Shown: positions 19,661 through 31,568, numbered from the stretch's first letter. The stretch: DNA of 61,291 bases from Ornithinibacillus contaminans (GCF_001038425.2 NZ_LDPV02000007.1:1-61291), one strand, 5' to 3'. Translations and numbers: made by a program. Notes: generated by a model from the sequence alone, not told the origin.

Positions 19661-19692
19661 ATCAGCAAATATTCCAACCATCAGCAACTGTC
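19661..19692 (+). repeat. Minimal ATCAGCA repeat pair downstream of icmF
   Basis: ATCAGCAAAT at 19661 and ATCAGCAACT at 19680 are 19 bp apart, with CTGCTGAA nearby at 19641. This looks like a two-unit relic of the 20-bp arrays at 27942, 48085 and 59381. It lies immediately after the icmF stop codon. Confidence 0.4.
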
Positions 19693-19706
19693 ATCCACCA
19701 CCAACA

Positions 19707-22700
19707 TTACATATTCCTTCGATATTGACCACCTACTTGATAAAGGGCATTGGTAATTTGACCGAGGCTTGCGACTTTAACGGTTTCCATGAGCTCCTCA
19801 AAAATGTTGCCTCCAGTTGCTGCTACATGCTGTAGGCGACTAAGCGCCGCTTCCACTTTATCCTTATGTTGGTCTTGAAAATTCTTTAACTGCTGGATTT
19901 GATGGTCTTTTTCTTCCTTTGTTGCACGTGCTAACTCCATGGAGTCAATTGCTTCTTCAGATGATGGGTTAGGATTCAAATAGGTGTTGACTCCGATAAT
20001 TGGCAGCTCCCCGGAATGCTTTTTCCCTTCATAATACAATGATTCCTCTTGAATTTTGCCACGTTGGTATTGACGTTCCATTGCACCTAGCACGCCACCA
20101 CGGTCATTGATTCGTTCAAACTCCTGCAATACCGCTTCTTCCACAAGGTCGGTTAACTCATCCACGATAAAGGAGCCTTGTAGCGAATTTTCGTTTTTCA
20201 TTAAGCCGAATTCGCGATTAATAATCATTTGAATGGCCATGGCACGACGAACAGATTCCTCCGTTGGTGTCGTGATCGCCTCATCGTACGCATTCGTGTG
20301 TAGCGAGTTCGTATTATCTTGAATGGCCAGTAACGCCTGTAAAGTCGTCCGAATATCATTAAAATCAATTTCTTGAGCATGGAGAGAGCGTCCGGATGTT
20401 TGGATATGGTACTTTAGCTTTTGGCTACGTTCGTCCGCACCATATTTGTCCCGCATCGTTATTGCCCAGATGCGTCTTGCCACGCGGCCAATTACTGTAT
20501 ATTCCGGATCTAATCCATTGGAGAAAAAGAACGATAAATTCGGTGCGAATTTATTAATATCCATACCACGGCTCAAATAATACTCCACATAGGTGAAGCC
20601 ATTCGCTAACGTAAAGGCAAGCTGTGTAATTGGATTTGCTCCCGCTTCGGCAATGTGATAGCCAGAGATCGATACCGAATAATAGTTGCGAACGTGATGA
20701 TCAATAAAGTATTGCTGGATGTCTCCCATCATACGCAATGCAAATTCGGTGGAAAAAATACAGGTGTTCTGACCTTGATCTTCTTTTAAAATATCTGCTT
20801 GAACGGTGCCACGAACGACTGCTACCGTATCTGCTTTTAGCTTCTCGTATTCTTGCGCTGAAGGCTTTCGTCCGTTTTCCTGCTCAAATTTCTCTACTTG
20901 CTGATCAATTGCTGTATTGAAAAACATCGCTAAAATAATTGGAGCAGGTCCATTAATCGTCATCGATACCGATGTTTTCGGGTCAGTTAGATCAAAGCCT
21001 TTGTAGAGCTTTTTCATATCCTCTAGCGTGCAAATGTTCACGCCGCTCTCCCCAATTTTCCCGTAGATGTCTGGTCGATTGGCTGGATCCTCACCATATA
21101 AAGTTACCGAGTCAAATGCCGTTGATAAACGCTTCGCATCATCATCCTTTGAAAGATAGTGGAACCGGCGATTTGTTCGTTCTGGTGTCCCTTCCCCTGC
21201 AAATTGACGGGTCGGATCCTCGCCTTTTCGCTTGAACGGAAAAACCCCCGCCGTAAATGGAAAAGCCCCTGGAACATTTTCCTTTAACAACCAAAGCAGC
21301 CGCTCTCCCCAGTCCATATAGCGAGGAAATGCTACCTTGGGAATTTTCAGTCCTGATAAGGATTCTGTCGTAATGTCTATCGTTATTTCCTTATCACGAA
21401 CTTGATAGGTAAAGATATCGCCAGTATAGTTTCCTTTTGTTTTATCCCATGATTCTAATAATGCTTTTGCCCTTGGATGCAGATTTGCTTCATATGTTTT
21501 ATAGGTTTTTAATAAGGAAGCACGTACCTCTTCCTCACTTAAGGCAATGGCACCATCTAATTGATAGAGCTTTCTTGCTAGCTCACTCTGTTCCTTGGCA
21601 TGGTGATGATAAGTACGAACGTGACTTGCGATTTCGCGTAGATAATGCCTGCGCTCATTCGTAATAATCAGGTTTTGCTTTTCCGAAATCGTATAGCGAT
21701 CAAAATCAACTGTTTCATGCCAATCATAAACAGCATTTAGTTTATCAATAAGCGCAGCAAACAAGGCGTTCGTACCAGAATCATTGAATTGACTTGCAAT
21801 CGTACCAAACACTGGAAATGTGTGATGATTATGATGGAACAGCATATGACTACGTTCATATTGCTTCCGTACTTGATTTAGTGCATCCTCTGACCCCTTT
21901 TGTTCAAATTTATTGATCACAATAAAATCGGCGAAGTCAATCATATCAATCTTTTCTAGCTGTGTTGGTGCACCGTACTCGGCTGTCATCACATACATTG
22001 ATAGATCACAGATATCAGTGATGGCCGCATCACCTTGCCCAATCCCACTAGTTTCAACGATGATAAAATCAACATCTGTCGCCCGCAGAACCGTAATCAC
22101 GTCCTGGATGGCAGCAGATAGCTCACTTCTTGAATCGCGGGTTGCTAATGAACGCATGTAGACACGATCCGTAAAAATAGCATTCATACGGATTCGATCG
22201 CCAAGTAAGGCACCGCCCGTTTTCCGTTTCGTAGGATCAATAGAGATAATTGCGATTTTTTTATCAGGGATGCCGTGAATAAAGCGACGAATTAGTTCAT
22301 CTGTTAACGAGCTTTTTCCCGCACCACCTGTTCCAGTAATCCCGAGCACTGGGACGTTTTTATTGGTTTGGTTATTGAGTTTTTCTACTAAATCCTGCTT
22401 CTCTGTTGGGTTTAATTCCTCGTTTTCAACGTAGGTGATCATTCTCGCAATCGCTTGACGGTCCCCTGTTTGTAGCTTGTTGAGCTGATTATTCACATCT
22501 AGCGGCGGCAAGAAGTCACTTTCCGATAGCATGACATTGATCATGCCCTGAAGCCCTAATTCACGTCCATCCTCTGGGGAAAATATTCTCGTAATCCCAT
22601 ATTGATGAAGTTCCTTTATTTCGCGCGGGATGATGACTCCACCGCCCCCACCGAAAACCTTAATATGTTCTGCGCCCAATTCTTTTAACAAATCAATCAT

Positions 22701-22946
22701 GTACTTAAAATATTCCACGTGTCCGCCTTGGTAAGAGGATATCGCAATTCCCTGTACATCCTCTTGAATCGCCGCATGGACAACTTCCTCTACAGAGCGA
22801 TTGTGCCCAAGGTGAATTACCTCTGCACCACTCGCCTGCAGAATGCGTCGCATAATATTAATCGATGCATCATGGCCGTCAAATAAGCTGGATGCAGTAA
22901 CAAAACGGACTGGATATTTCGTTTTATATGGTGTTACCTGTACCAT
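19707..22946 (-). CDS. icmF: Fused isobutyryl-CoA mutase IcmF
   Basis: IcmF is an adenosylcobalamin enzyme that interconverts isobutyryl-CoA and n-butyryl-CoA, and in some family members related branched acyl-CoAs. The 1079-residue protein carries three parts. An N-terminal B12-binding domain has [14 protein letters not shown] near residue 20 and GGGGGVI. A central MeaB-like GTPase chaperone has the P-loop [12 protein letters not shown] near 202. The C-terminal mutase barrel has [13 protein letters not shown] and GIGESGVN-type substrate loops. ATG 22946 is preceded by TGGAGG; an ATG five codons earlier lacks this. It overlaps the tetR end by 23 bp and closes the catabolic operon. Confidence 0.95.
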   Translation of the reverse strand: MVQVTPYKTKYPVRFVTASSLFDGHDASINIMRRILQASGAEVIHLGHNRSVEEVVHAAIQEDVQGIAISSYQGGHVEYFKYMIDLLKELGAEHIKVFGGGGGVIIPREIKELHQYGITRIFSPEDGRELGLQGMINVMLSESDFLPPLDVNNQLNKLQTGDRQAIARMITYVENEELNPTEKQDLVEKLNNQTNKNVPVLGITGTGGAGKSSLTDELIRRFIHGIPDKKIAIISIDPTKRKTGGALLGDRIRMNAIFTDRVYMRSLATRDSRSELSAAIQDVITVLRATDVDFIIVETSGIGQGDAAITDICDLSMYVMTAEYGAPTQLEKIDMIDFADFIVINKFEQKGSEDALNQVRKQYERSHMLFHHNHHTFPVFGTIASQFNDSGTNALFAALIDKLNAVYDWHETVDFDRYTISEKQNLIITNERRHYLREIASHVRTYHHHAKEQSELARKLYQLDGAIALSEEEVRASLLKTYKTYEANLHPRAKALLESWDKTKGNYTGDIFTYQVRDKEITIDITTESLSGLKIPKVAFPRYMDWGERLLWLLKENVPGAFPFTAGVFPFKRKGEDPTRQFAGEGTPERTNRRFHYLSKDDDAKRLSTAFDSVTLYGEDPANRPDIYGKIGESGVNICTLEDMKKLYKGFDLTDPKTSVSMTINGPAPIILAMFFNTAIDQQVEKFEQENGRKPSAQEYEKLKADTVAVVRGTVQADILKEDQGQNTCIFSTEFALRMMGDIQQYFIDHHVRNYYSVSISGYHIAEAGANPITQLAFTLANGFTYVEYYLSRGMDINKFAPNLSFFFSNGLDPEYTVIGRVARRIWAITMRDKYGADERSQKLKYHIQTSGRSLHAQEIDFNDIRTTLQALLAIQDNTNSLHTNAYDEAITTPTEESVRRAMAIQMIINREFGLMKNENSLQGSFIVDELTDLVEEAVLQEFERINDRGGVLGAMERQYQRGKIQEESLYYEGKKHSGELPIIGVNTYLNPNPSSEEAIDSMELARATKEEKDHQIQQLKNFQDQHKDKVEAALSRLQHVAATGGNIFEELMETVKVASLGQITNALYQVGGQYRRNM

Positions 22947-23586
22947 TTCGCGTTCCTCCATTCCTATCGTCTAATGAAATTCCCATCGCATTAAACGTAA
23001 ACCTAAGCTGTATGGCAATATAATCATCGACTGTGAATTCCTTGTGAAGCATCCATCTACGAAAACTCCACATATGCCCTTGGATTAAGATGTTATTAGC
23101 TAGTAGGGCAACTTCCTGCTTTGACAATTGATGTGGTAGGCAGGTTGAAATTGCCGTTTCGAGCATTTCCGCCATTTCCTGTTCTTTTTGCAAGACATAG
23201 CCACGAGTTTCCTTACGTAATGACTTTACTTCCTGGTAGAGAATCAATATTTCCTCTTGCATATCATCCATTAAATAAAAGAAGGACGTGATTACTGTAC
23301 GGAGCTTCTCCATCGATGGCTGCTTTAAATTAACAACCGCCTCCAAACGCTTCTTAACCTCTTCATGAATGGAATCACAAACAAGGAATAATACATCTTC
23401 CTTCGTCCGAATATATTCATATAGCGTACCAATGCTAAAGCCTGCTTCTTTGGCAATTTCTCTTGTGGTTGTTCGGTGAAAGCCCTTCTCTTTAAAAAGT
23501 GCTAAAGCTCCACGAATCATTTGGTCACGCCGTTTCTTAATTAATTCCTCATCTTTTACAGAAGATACAACCTTGTTCGCTTTCAT
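22924..23586 (-). CDS. TetR/AcrR-family transcriptional regulator
   Basis: This is a 220-residue repressor with a TetR N-terminal helix-turn-helix ([18 protein letters not shown], then [25 protein letters not shown]) and a ligand-binding C-terminal domain that probably senses an acyl-CoA. Its start at 23586 follows AGGGGAG and lies four bases after the meaB stop; its end overlaps icmF. Sitting inside the acyl-CoA operon it most likely regulates that operon. The palindrome before fadF at 31713 is a candidate operator for it or for a separate FadR. Confidence 0.92.
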   Translation of the reverse strand: MKANKVVSSVKDEELIKKRRDQMIRGALALFKEKGFHRTTTREIAKEAGFSIGTLYEYIRTKEDVLFLVCDSIHEEVKKRLEAVVNLKQPSMEKLRTVITSFFYLMDDMQEEILILYQEVKSLRKETRGYVLQKEQEMAEMLETAISTCLPHQLSKQEVALLANNILIQGHMWSFRRWMLHKEFTVDDYIAIQLRFTFNAMGISLDDRNGGTRNGTGNTI

Positions 23587-23590
23587 CTGG

Positions 23591-24523
23591 CTATCTCCCC
23601 TCGATTTTCCATTTTTGATACCAGTCATTTGCCAATTTGTACGGATCTACTGTTGCAAGCTCTTGTGGGAAGTCAGGATGCTGGCGAATAAAGGAATGTA
23701 TTTCCCGCCAAATTTCATCCCGAATTAATTCGAGTATCTCCATCTGATTCTGTTGGCTGAGCCGTTTTTTTCCAGCCTCTGTATGAAAGACAAAGTGGTG
23801 ATGCTCTGTGATTTTTTCCCAAAGCTCGTGAATGCCACTATTTTCAGTAGATATTGTCTTCACGATAGCAATTTCATGCTGTGCGCGGTTGTTGCTATGC
23901 ACCAATTCCCGAAGTAATGCTTTTAATTTTCCAACTCCAGGGAGGTCTGCTTTATTAATAACGAATAAATCCGCTATTTCCATAATTCCTGCCTTGAAAA
24001 TTTGTAAGACGTCGCCACTGTTTGGGGTAAGGACAACCACCGTCGTATCTACTAGTTTCATAATATCGAGCTCTGACTGGCCGACCCCAACGGTTTCTAC
24101 AAGAATGACATCAAAGCCAAAGGCATCACAAATCCGAATCGCATCCTTTGTCGCTCGGGCGAGACCCCCTAAGCTACCACGTGTTGCCATACTGCGAATA
24201 TACACCCCGTCGTCGGCAAAATGCTCATTCATCCGAACGCGATCACCGAGCAGTGCCCCGCCACTAAAGGGACTGGTAGGATCCACCGCAATAACTGCCA
24301 CGGTTTTCCCTTCAGCGCGCAGGTGCGTTATTAGTCGATTCACTAACGAGCTTTTCCCAGCGCCGGGTGATCCTGTAAGTCCAACAACCATCCCATTCTT
24401 TTTAATAGAATAGACATCCTGCATAATCGCTAGTTTGTCTGCGTGGTCATTTTCAACAAGCGTAATCGCCTTTGCTAGAGCACGTATATCCCGCTTCGCA
24501 ATCCGTTCAACTAAGTGATGCAT
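23591..24523 (-). CDS. meaB: MeaB-family GTPase, acyl-CoA mutase chaperone
   Basis: MeaB proteins use GTP to load intact adenosylcobalamin into acyl-CoA mutases and to protect or eject damaged cofactor. The 310-residue protein has the P-loop GSPGAGKSSLVN near 51, switch segment [28 protein letters not shown] (DxxG position) and the base-specificity motif NKAD. A MeaB-like domain is also fused inside icmF in the same operon, so either this copy serves another mutase or the two act redundantly. AAAGGA spaced before ATG 24523 favours that start; ATG 24532 is possible. It begins just after acdA. Confidence 0.93.
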   Translation of the reverse strand: MHHLVERIAKRDIRALAKAITLVENDHADKLAIMQDVYSIKKNGMVVGLTGSPGAGKSSLVNRLITHLRAEGKTVAVIAVDPTSPFSGGALLGDRVRMNEHFADDGVYIRSMATRGSLGGLARATKDAIRICDAFGFDVILVETVGVGQSELDIMKLVDTTVVVLTPNSGDVLQIFKAGIMEIADLFVINKADLPGVGKLKALLRELVHSNNRAQHEIAIVKTISTENSGIHELWEKITEHHHFVFHTEAGKKRLSQQNQMEILELIRDEIWREIHSFIRQHPDFPQELATVDPYKLANDWYQKWKIEGR

Positions 24524-24537
24524 CCTGGACATCCTTT

Positions 24538-25677
24538 CTATTTCGTCAGCATTCTACCAATGACAAGCCGTTGAATTTCTTGGGTACCTTCATAAATTTG
24601 GGTGATTTTCGCATCACGCATATAGCGCTCTACTGGATAATCCTTGGTGTAGCCGTAGCCACCAAACACTTGAACCGCTTCGACCGTTATACGCATCGCA
24701 GCATCCCCCGCAAACAGCTTTGACATAGCCGATGCTTTTCCATATGGTAGTCCTTCTGATTCAAGCCATGCAGCTTGATAGGTTAATAGTCGCGCCGCTT
24801 CCACCTCTGTTGCCATGTCCGCCAGCTTAAACGATATCCCTTGATTAGTGGCAATGGATTTGCCAAACTGTTCGCGACCTTTTGCATAATTAATGGCTGC
24901 ATCAAGAGCACCTTGGGCAATACCGACAGCCTGTGCTGCAATACCGTTACGTCCACCGTCAAGCGTTGACATTGCGATTTTAAACCCGTCTCCTTCACCG
25001 CCTAATAAATTCTCTTTCGGCACGCGGCAATTTTCAAAAATCAACTCTGTTGTTGGAGATGAACGGATTCCAAGCTTTTTCTCCTTTTTTCCGAATGAAA
25101 ATCCTTCTGTTCCTTTTTCCACGATAAAAGCACTAATCCCTTTGTGACGGGCATCCTGGTCGGTTTTGGCAAACACGACATAAATGTCCGCAACACCACC
25201 ATTGGTAATCCACACTTTGTTTCCGTTTAACACATAATGATCGCCATCGGCTTTAGCTGTAGTACGCATGGACGCAACATCACTACCTGCGCCAGGCTCC
25301 GATAATGCATAAGCACCTAACGCTTCCCCTGTTGCCAAACGGTATAAGAAATTCTTTTTCTGTTCTTCATTGCCATACTTAAAAATCGGCCAGCTCGCTA
25401 ATGAAAGGTGAGCGGATAGTGTTACCCCTGTTGAAGCACAGACACGTGATAATTCCTCCACCGCAATCACATAGCTCACATAATCCGCACCAATCCCACC
25501 ATATTCCTCTGGCCATGGAATTCCCGTTAAGCCAAGTGCAGCCATTTTGTCAAAAATCGCTCGATCAAAGTGTTCTTCTTCATCTCGTTCAGCTGCTGTT
25601 GGTTCTACTTCCTTCCTAGCAAAATCCTGTACCATTTTACGTAGCATTTCTTGTTCTTCGGTTAATTGAAAATTCAT
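24538..25677 (-). CDS. acdA: Acyl-CoA dehydrogenase (AcdA-like)
   Basis: This FAD enzyme introduces the alpha-beta double bond into acyl-CoA and passes electrons to ETF. The 379-residue protein has the family signatures [17 protein letters not shown] near 118 and [30 protein letters not shown] near 325. The catalytic Glu lies in [14 protein letters not shown] near 364. It is the second of two adjacent paralogues, separated by 12 bp and about 55-60 percent identical by eye. Short- or branched-chain substrates are likely given icmF next to it. By synteny with rpoE it corresponds to B. subtilis acdA. Confidence 0.93.
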   Translation of the reverse strand: MNFQLTEEQEMLRKMVQDFARKEVEPTAAERDEEEHFDRAIFDKMAALGLTGIPWPEEYGGIGADYVSYVIAVEELSRVCASTGVTLSAHLSLASWPIFKYGNEEQKKNFLYRLATGEALGAYALSEPGAGSDVASMRTTAKADGDHYVLNGNKVWITNGGVADIYVVFAKTDQDARHKGISAFIVEKGTEGFSFGKKEKKLGIRSSPTTELIFENCRVPKENLLGGEGDGFKIAMSTLDGGRNGIAAQAVGIAQGALDAAINYAKGREQFGKSIATNQGISFKLADMATEVEAARLLTYQAAWLESEGLPYGKASAMSKLFAGDAAMRITVEAVQVFGGYGYTKDYPVERYMRDAKITQIYEGTQEIQRLVIGRMLTK

Positions 25678-25689
25678 CCTTACTGCCCC

Positions 25690-26826
25690 CTAGTCCTTTA
25701 GTAGATTGTTAGCGATAACGATATGTTGAATTTCATTTGTACCCTCATAAATTTGCGTTATTTTAGCATCTCGGAATAGTCGCTCCACCGGGTAATCCTC
25801 GGTATAGCCGTATCCGCCAAAAATTTGTACCGCCTCTATCGCAGCTTTCATCGCCACATTTGCGGCATACATTTTTGCCATCGAGGCTTCCTTAACACAA
25901 GGCTTGCCCTGTTCAATCAACGATGCAGCCTGGTAGACTAATAGTTTTGCTGCCTCGACCTCTGTAGCCATATCGGCCAATTTAAAGGATATTCCTTGAT
26001 TTGTGGAAATAGGCTTGCCAAATTGATGTCGCTCACTTGCATAGCCTGTTGCATGTTCAAGAGCTGCTTCAGCTATTCCCAACGCTTGTGCCGCAATCCC
26101 AACTCTCCCCTTGTTCAGATTGGCCATCGCAATTTGGAACCCATCGCCTTCCTTACCGAGTAATTGATCCTGATGCACGACGCAATTTTCAAAGGTAATC
26201 TGGACCGTACTAGAGGCGTGTAATCCCATTTTGTTTTCCTCTTTTCCAATCACAAGTCCTTCTGTTCCTTTTTCCACGATGAATGCACTAATGCCATCTT
26301 GTCCCTGTGCTGTTCTTGCAAAAGTAATATACACATCGGCAAATCCGCCATTAGTTATGAACACTTTAGAGCCATTTAACACATAATAATCCCCATCGCG
26401 CTTGGCGGTTGTTCGCAGGTTTTTCGCATCTGATCCTGCTTCTGGTTCTGTTAAGGCAAACGCTCCAAGATACGCTCCAGTTGCAAGCTTCGTCACGTAT
26501 TTTTCCTTTTGTGCTTCTGTACCAAAATAAAGTATCGGATTCGTGGCAACAGAAGTATGGACCGATAAAATCACACCAACAGTCGCACTCACTTTTGCCA
26601 ATTCATGAATCGCTATAATATAGGAAATGTAATCCATTCCTGCTCCTTTATATGCTTCCGGGATAGGAATCCCCATTAAACCCAGTGCTCCCATTTTCTG
26701 AATCAGTTCGAGCGGAAATCGTTCTTCCTTCTCCATTTGATCAATTGCTGGAAGCACTTCTCTCTGCGCAAAATCCCGAACTAGTTTACGCATTATTTGC
26801 TGTTCTTCCGTAAATTGAAAATGCAC
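25690..26826 (-). CDS. Acyl-CoA dehydrogenase (MmgC-like)
   Basis: This is a 378-residue acyl-CoA dehydrogenase with the same fold as its downstream neighbour. It shows LGAFALTEPEAGSDAKNLRTTA near 117, GFQIAMANLNKGRVGIAAQALG near 235, and the catalytic Glu in QIYEGTNEIQHIVI. It starts at GTG 26826 after GGGGGAG. In B. subtilis MmgC the order with hydroxyacyl-CoA dehydrogenase and thiolase is the same as here. It probably oxidises short-chain acyl-CoA such as butyryl-CoA, in line with the mutase in the operon; specificity cannot be read from sequence. Confidence 0.92.
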   Translation of the reverse strand: MHFQFTEEQQIMRKLVRDFAQREVLPAIDQMEKEERFPLELIQKMGALGLMGIPIPEAYKGAGMDYISYIIAIHELAKVSATVGVILSVHTSVATNPILYFGTEAQKEKYVTKLATGAYLGAFALTEPEAGSDAKNLRTTAKRDGDYYVLNGSKVFITNGGFADVYITFARTAQGQDGISAFIVEKGTEGLVIGKEENKMGLHASSTVQITFENCVVHQDQLLGKEGDGFQIAMANLNKGRVGIAAQALGIAEAALEHATGYASERHQFGKPISTNQGISFKLADMATEVEAAKLLVYQAASLIEQGKPCVKEASMAKMYAANVAMKAAIEAVQIFGGYGYTEDYPVERLFRDAKITQIYEGTNEIQHIVIANNLLKD

Positions 26827-27004
26827 ATTGCTCCCCCTTTCGTTGCTGTAGTTTTAACTTATTGCAAATCTAGTTGAAGCTGTCTGTTAATTTCTGGATG
26901 AATGATAATGTGTCGGTAAGATCGTAGGTGATTGTGTTGTGATGATGTTGTAGTGGTATGTTCTTCTTTGTTTCTACGTGTTTCTTATGGCGTGCTGACA
27001 ATTT

Positions 27005-27856
27005 CTAGTCGTACTGATAAAAACCTCTGCCTGATTTCTTTCCAAGCCAGCCAGCTTTTACATATTTTCGGAGCAGTGGACAAGGACGGTATTTACTGTC
27101 CCCAAATCCTTCGTGTAAGACTTCCATAATGTATAAGCATGTATCCAACCCGATAAAATCCGCGAGTTGCAGCGGTCCCATTGGATGATTCATTCCAAGC
27201 TTCATGACCGTATCAATATCTTCTGGTGATGCAACCCCCTCATACAGGGTAAAAATTGCTTCATTAATCATTGGCATTAAGATGCGATTCGAAACAAATC
27301 CAGGAAAATCCGCCACCTCGACTGGTGTTTTTTGTAACTGATGGGTCATTTCCCTAATCGCTTGATAAGTCTCTTCACTTGTTTGTAGCCCGCGAATTAT
27401 CTCCACAAGCTTCATCACTGGCACTGGATTCATAAAGTGCATCCCTATCACTTGGGAAGGTCTATTGGTAGCGCTTGCAATTTCAGTAATAGGAAGTGAC
27501 GAGGTGTTGGACGCTAGGATAGTATGTTCAGGCGTGATTTCATCGAGTTGCTGAAATACTTTCGCTTTAACAGCCATATTTTCTACTACCGCTTCAATCA
27601 CTAAATCACACTTGCTCGCATCATTGATGCTAACCGCTGGTTTTAGTCGATTACGCGTTTCCTTCATCTCTGTTTCTGTCATTCTTTCCTTCTCTACTGA
27701 ACGGGCCAATAGTCTTTCAATTGATGTTATCCCTTTATTTAATGCCGCTTCATTCATATCATGTAAAAAAGTTTGAAATCCGGACTGTGCACAAACTTGA
27801 GCAATACCAGCCCCCATTTGGCCAGCGCCGATTACCATTACATTATTAATAGTCAT
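27005..27856 (-). CDS. hbd: 3-hydroxybutyryl-CoA dehydrogenase
   Basis: The enzyme oxidises 3-hydroxyacyl-CoA to the 3-ketoacyl-CoA with NAD(P). The 283-residue protein has an N-terminal Rossmann domain, [21 protein letters not shown], and [12 protein letters not shown]. The [13 protein letters not shown] motif carries the catalytic His with SNTSSL before it. The C-terminal dimerisation domain has [16 protein letters not shown] and ends [11 protein letters not shown] 27856 follows AGGAGG at eight bases. It lies between the thiolase and the acyl-CoA dehydrogenases. No enoyl-CoA hydratase is in the window, so that step must be supplied from elsewhere. Confidence 0.94.
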   Translation of the reverse strand: MTINNVMVIGAGQMGAGIAQVCAQSGFQTFLHDMNEAALNKGITSIERLLARSVEKERMTETEMKETRNRLKPAVSINDASKCDLVIEAVVENMAVKAKVFQQLDEITPEHTILASNTSSLPITEIASATNRPSQVIGMHFMNPVPVMKLVEIIRGLQTSEETYQAIREMTHQLQKTPVEVADFPGFVSNRILMPMINEAIFTLYEGVASPEDIDTVMKLGMNHPMGPLQLADFIGLDTCLYIMEVLHEGFGDSKYRPCPLLRKYVKAGWLGKKSGRGFYQYD

Positions 27857-27941
27857 TACTTGCACCTCCTGAGAATCCTTATTGGTATAAGTAGATTGAT
27901 AGATTGGTTGCTGATTTGCGGGTCTGTGCTGGGTGGATAAG

Positions 27942-28150
27942 ATCAGCCGTAATTTGAGATTATCAGCAGAAATTGGGGGGATATCAGCAGTATTCCAGGA
28001 ATATCAGCAGCTTTTCAGGATTATCAGCATCTATCCCGAAACATCAGCAGCCTTTCCCAATTATCAGCATCTATCCCGAAACATCAGCAACCTTCCCCAA
28101 TTATCAGCAGTTATCTCAAATCATCAGCAACCTATCACCCGTATTTCAGC
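27942..28150 (-). repeat. 20-bp phased ATCAGCA array (array B1)
   Basis: ATCAGC(A) cores start at 27942, 27962, 27983, 28003, 28023, 28043, 28063, 28083, 28103 and 28123, with a variant TTCAGCA at 28145. Steps are 20 bp except one of 21 and the last of 22. Between cores the sequence varies around TTCCCAATT and TATCCCGAAAC patterns. On the minus strand the core reads TGCTGAT, the same as arrays at 48085 and 59381. It fills the gap between the thiolase stop and hbd within the operon. Confidence 0.85.
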
Positions 28151-28158
28151 ACAGCTCT

Positions 28159-29346
28159 TTATTCTCCTGGTACTTCAATTAAAATTGCGTCTCCTTGACC
28201 GCCGCCACTACATATTGCCGCGATTCCTAATCCACCGCCGCGGCGTTTTAGCTCATGAATTAAGGTTAAGATAATGCGGGATCCACTTGCTCCGATTGGG
28301 TGTCCAAGTGCTACCGCCCCTCCATTAACATTCACTTTTTCAGCAACTAGTTCAGCAATGACACTGCTTGCTAGTGATACAGCAGAAAATGCTTCATTGA
28401 TTTCATAAAGTGCTATGTCGTCTTTGGTATAGCCTGTTTTTTCGAGTAATGCATTAATAACAATACCCGGTGTTTTCGGAAAATCTTTTGCCTCTACTGC
28501 TACTTCTGCATGGCCAATGATTGTTGCCAGTGGCTCTTTTCCTAGACTTGCAGCTTTTTCGTCAGACATCACAACAAATGCACACGCCCCGTCGTTAACG
28601 CCAGGCGCATTACCAGCTGTAATGGTACCGTTTGGATCAAATGCTGGACGCAATTTCGCGAGTGCTTCGATGCTTGTATCCTTACGTGGTGCTTCGTCTG
28701 TATCGACTATGACTGGCTCTCCCTTGCGTTGTGGGATTTCCACAGCAACGATTTCATCTGCAAATTTCCCATCTTCAATTGCTTTTACCGCAAGCTTATG
28801 GCTACGATATGCCCACTCATCTTGTGCCTCACGAGTTAGAGCAAATTCGTCTGCAGTAGAGTTTCCGTAGTTACCCATGTGAACGCCGGTAAAGGAACAG
28901 GTTAAACCGTCATGAACCATCATATCCACTACCCTTTTATCGCCCATTCGGTTCCCCCAACGGGCATCTGGTAAAATGTATGGGGCATTACTCATGCTCT
29001 CCATTCCACCCGCAACAACAATATCCTCTTCCCCAAGGCGAATGAGCATATCGGCTAACGTTACACTTCTCAGTCCAGAAGCACATACTTTATTAATTGT
29101 TTCGGTTTTCACTTCCCACGGGAGCCCGGCATGTCGGGCTGCTTGCCGTGATGGTAGCTGTCCTTGCCCACCTTGTAATACATTTCCCATAATTACTTCA
29201 CCGACAGCTGAACCGTCTATTCCAGCACGATTCAATGCTTCAGCAATTGCTTTTCCTCCTAATTGTGAGGCTGTTAATGGCTTTAATGCTCCCCCAAATT
29301 TCCCAAAAGGGGTTCTTGCTCCAGCGACGATGACAGATTTTTTCAT
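28159..29346 (-). CDS. thlA: Acetyl-CoA C-acetyltransferase (thiolase)
   Basis: This thiolase cleaves 3-ketoacyl-CoA with CoA, or condenses two acetyl-CoA. The 395-residue protein has the acyl-enzyme cysteine in [12 protein letters not shown] near 88, [18 protein letters not shown] near 340 and the second cysteine in [11 protein letters not shown] near 380, the standard biosynthetic/degradative thiolase set. AGAGGAGG precedes ATG 29346; the frame opens 14 codons earlier without support. It is followed by the 20-bp repeat array and then hbd, and preceded by fadF. Confidence 0.95.
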   Translation of the reverse strand: MKKSVIVAGARTPFGKFGGALKPLTASQLGGKAIAEALNRAGIDGSAVGEVIMGNVLQGGQGQLPSRQAARHAGLPWEVKTETINKVCASGLRSVTLADMLIRLGEEDIVVAGGMESMSNAPYILPDARWGNRMGDKRVVDMMVHDGLTCSFTGVHMGNYGNSTADEFALTREAQDEWAYRSHKLAVKAIEDGKFADEIVAVEIPQRKGEPVIVDTDEAPRKDTSIEALAKLRPAFDPNGTITAGNAPGVNDGACAFVVMSDEKAASLGKEPLATIIGHAEVAVEAKDFPKTPGIVINALLEKTGYTKDDIALYEINEAFSAVSLASSVIAELVAEKVNVNGGAVALGHPIGASGSRIILTLIHELKRRGGGLGIAAICSGGGQGDAILIEVPGE

Positions 29347-29459
29347 GTCGTCAATCCTCCTCTTATTGTTATTATTTATCGTATTCATGTACTCGATTGA
29401 ACGCTCGCTCAGTGTGTACGGTGAAAGAAAGAGGGGGATTTCACGCCCCTCATCTCTTG

Positions 29460-31568
29460 TTAGGCTGTTTTAACTTCCGCTTCTTCTAAAACAGATAATG
29501 CCAGTATTTCAGCTACATCCATTGTACTAATGTCCTCTTCCACTTCTTTTGCCTTTGTTCCATCACTTAACATAGTTAGGCAATATGGGCAGGCACTCGA
29601 AATTACGGAAGGTGCGACTGCGAGCGCTTGTTCAGTACGTGCAATATTGATGCGATTTCCAGTTGTTTCTTCTGTCCACATCAGACCACCACCAGCACCA
29701 CAGCACATTGCATTTTCACGACTACGATCCATCTCAACCAGTTCTAAACCTGGAATTGCTTTTAAAATTTCACGCGGTGGATCATAGACACCATTATATC
29801 TACCTAAATAACAGGAATCATGGAATGTTAATCGCTGATTGATTGCTTTGGTCGGCTTTAGTTTACCTTCCATTACTAAATCATAAAGCAATTGCGTGTG
29901 GTGATAAACCTCTGCTTCAAATCCAAAATCAGGATATTCATTTTTAAAAATATTATAGGCGTGTGGATCAATCGTTACGATTTTCTTCACATCGTTCTTT
30001 TCGAACTCTTTAATGTTTTTCTCAGCGATTTCTTGGAATAAAAATTCATTTCCAATTCGTCTTGCCGTATCGCCTGAGTTTGCTTCCTTATTTCCCAGGA
30101 TTGCAAAGCTAATGCCTGCTTGATTCATTAATTTCGCAAACGCAATAGCAATCTTTTGGCTGCGACTATCAAATGAACCCATCGAGCTCACCCAGAATAA
30201 GTATTCAAAGTCTTTGTCTTCTTTTTTCAATTCTTTTATTGTTGGGATATAGGCTGTCTCATCCACTTCACGCCATTTAATGCGATCTTTTTTCGATAGT
30301 CCCCAAGGGTTTCCTTGACGTTCGATATTCATGACGGCACGTTGGACATCAGAATCCATTTTCCCCTCTGTCATGACAAGGTAACGTCGTAAATCAATGA
30401 TTTTATCCACATGCTCATTCATAACTGGGCATGCTTCTTCACAGTTACGGCATGTTGTACAAGCATTAATCTCTTCCTCTGTAATGACATCCCCTATCAG
30501 ACTAACCGTCTCGAAAGTTGCAGCAGCTTCATCCCGAGAGGCACGTGCTAATTGGTTTCCTTGTGTACCAGCAAAAGCATAGGATGGAACCCATGGTGAT
30601 TTGCCCGTTACAGCAGCACCTTTTTCGGTTAAATGGTCACGAATTTTGACCATTAAGTCCATTGGGGAAAGCATCTTCCCTGTTGTGGACGCCGGACATA
30701 CATCCGTACATCGCCCACATTCAACACATGCATAAAAATCAATCATTTGGACTTGTTCAAAGTCTTCTACTTTTCCAACCCCGAAGGAAACTTCTTCTTC
30801 GCTCTCTTCATCAATCTCAAAGTCTAGCTTCTTCAATTTGCCAGGAACACGCTTGCTGAAAAATACATTTATTGGTGCTGCAATCAGATGCGCGTGTTTG
30901 GATTGTGGTACATAAACCAAGAAGGTCAACAGTGTTAAATTGTGTATCCACCAGGCAATAAAGAAGATAATCATGGCTGCAGTTGGCGGTAGAAAACCAA
31001 ACACCCCTGCAATAGCACTTGCTATCGGTTCTGTCCATGTTCCTGGCTCATCATGCCAAATCAATGCCATTCCGTTTCCAAGTAACACCGATAACATTAA
31101 TGTTCCAATAAATAGTAACACTAACCCCGCCTTAAAACCACGCTTAAGTCGCACTAATTTTTCAATATAGCGACGATAGAATGCCCAAACAACAGCAACT
31201 AAAATCATTAATGTCACGATTTCTTGCAAGAACGTGAAACCCGGGTATAAAAATCCAAACGGCAAATGATTTCCAGGAGAGATTCCTTTGATAATAAAAT
31301 CAATTGCACCGAATTGGACGAGAATAAACCCATAAAACATCATGACATGGATTGCACCAGATTTCTTATCCTTTAACAGCTTGGATTGGCCAAAGACAAT
31401 TTTAATAATCCGATTGATGCGTTCCTTTATGTCCCCATCAAATTCCGATTTTTTTCCGAGCCTAATGTAGGCAACTCTTGTGGCTATTACTCTAGCAAAC
31501 AAGTAAAACGCATAAAGTGTAATTCCAATAAATAACAGGGTATTTACTAGCATTGCTATATTTTCCAT
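29460..31568 (-). CDS. fadF: Membrane (Fe-S)-binding oxidoreductase FadF, ETF-to-quinone link
   Basis: This is a 702-residue fusion. About five or six N-terminal membrane helices form a NarI/cytochrome-like domain. A ferredoxin domain follows with two 4Fe-4S motifs, [12 protein letters not shown] near 279 and [12 protein letters not shown] near 371. C-terminal CCG domains carry HDSCYLGR and [12 protein letters not shown]. It matches B. subtilis YwjF/FadF, thought to carry electrons from ETF and acyl-CoA dehydrogenases to the quinone pool. It is the first gene of the catabolic cluster, with a FadR-like operator over its promoter. AGGAGG supports the start. Confidence 0.93.
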   Translation of the reverse strand: MENIAMLVNTLLFIGITLYAFYLFARVIATRVAYIRLGKKSEFDGDIKERINRIIKIVFGQSKLLKDKKSGAIHVMMFYGFILVQFGAIDFIIKGISPGNHLPFGFLYPGFTFLQEIVTLMILVAVVWAFYRRYIEKLVRLKRGFKAGLVLLFIGTLMLSVLLGNGMALIWHDEPGTWTEPIASAIAGVFGFLPPTAAMIIFFIAWWIHNLTLLTFLVYVPQSKHAHLIAAPINVFFSKRVPGKLKKLDFEIDEESEEEVSFGVGKVEDFEQVQMIDFYACVECGRCTDVCPASTTGKMLSPMDLMVKIRDHLTEKGAAVTGKSPWVPSYAFAGTQGNQLARASRDEAAATFETVSLIGDVITEEEINACTTCRNCEEACPVMNEHVDKIIDLRRYLVMTEGKMDSDVQRAVMNIERQGNPWGLSKKDRIKWREVDETAYIPTIKELKKEDKDFEYLFWVSSMGSFDSRSQKIAIAFAKLMNQAGISFAILGNKEANSGDTARRIGNEFLFQEIAEKNIKEFEKNDVKKIVTIDPHAYNIFKNEYPDFGFEAEVYHHTQLLYDLVMEGKLKPTKAINQRLTFHDSCYLGRYNGVYDPPREILKAIPGLELVEMDRSRENAMCCGAGGGLMWTEETTGNRINIARTEQALAVAPSVISSACPYCLTMLSDGTKAKEVEEDISTMDVAEILALSVLEEAEVKTA

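Noticed and set aside
27933-28274. 113-codon and 69-codon plus-strand frames between thiolase and hbd
   Set aside because: They translate the 20-bp ATCAGCA array and run antisense into the thiolase gene; no start signal.
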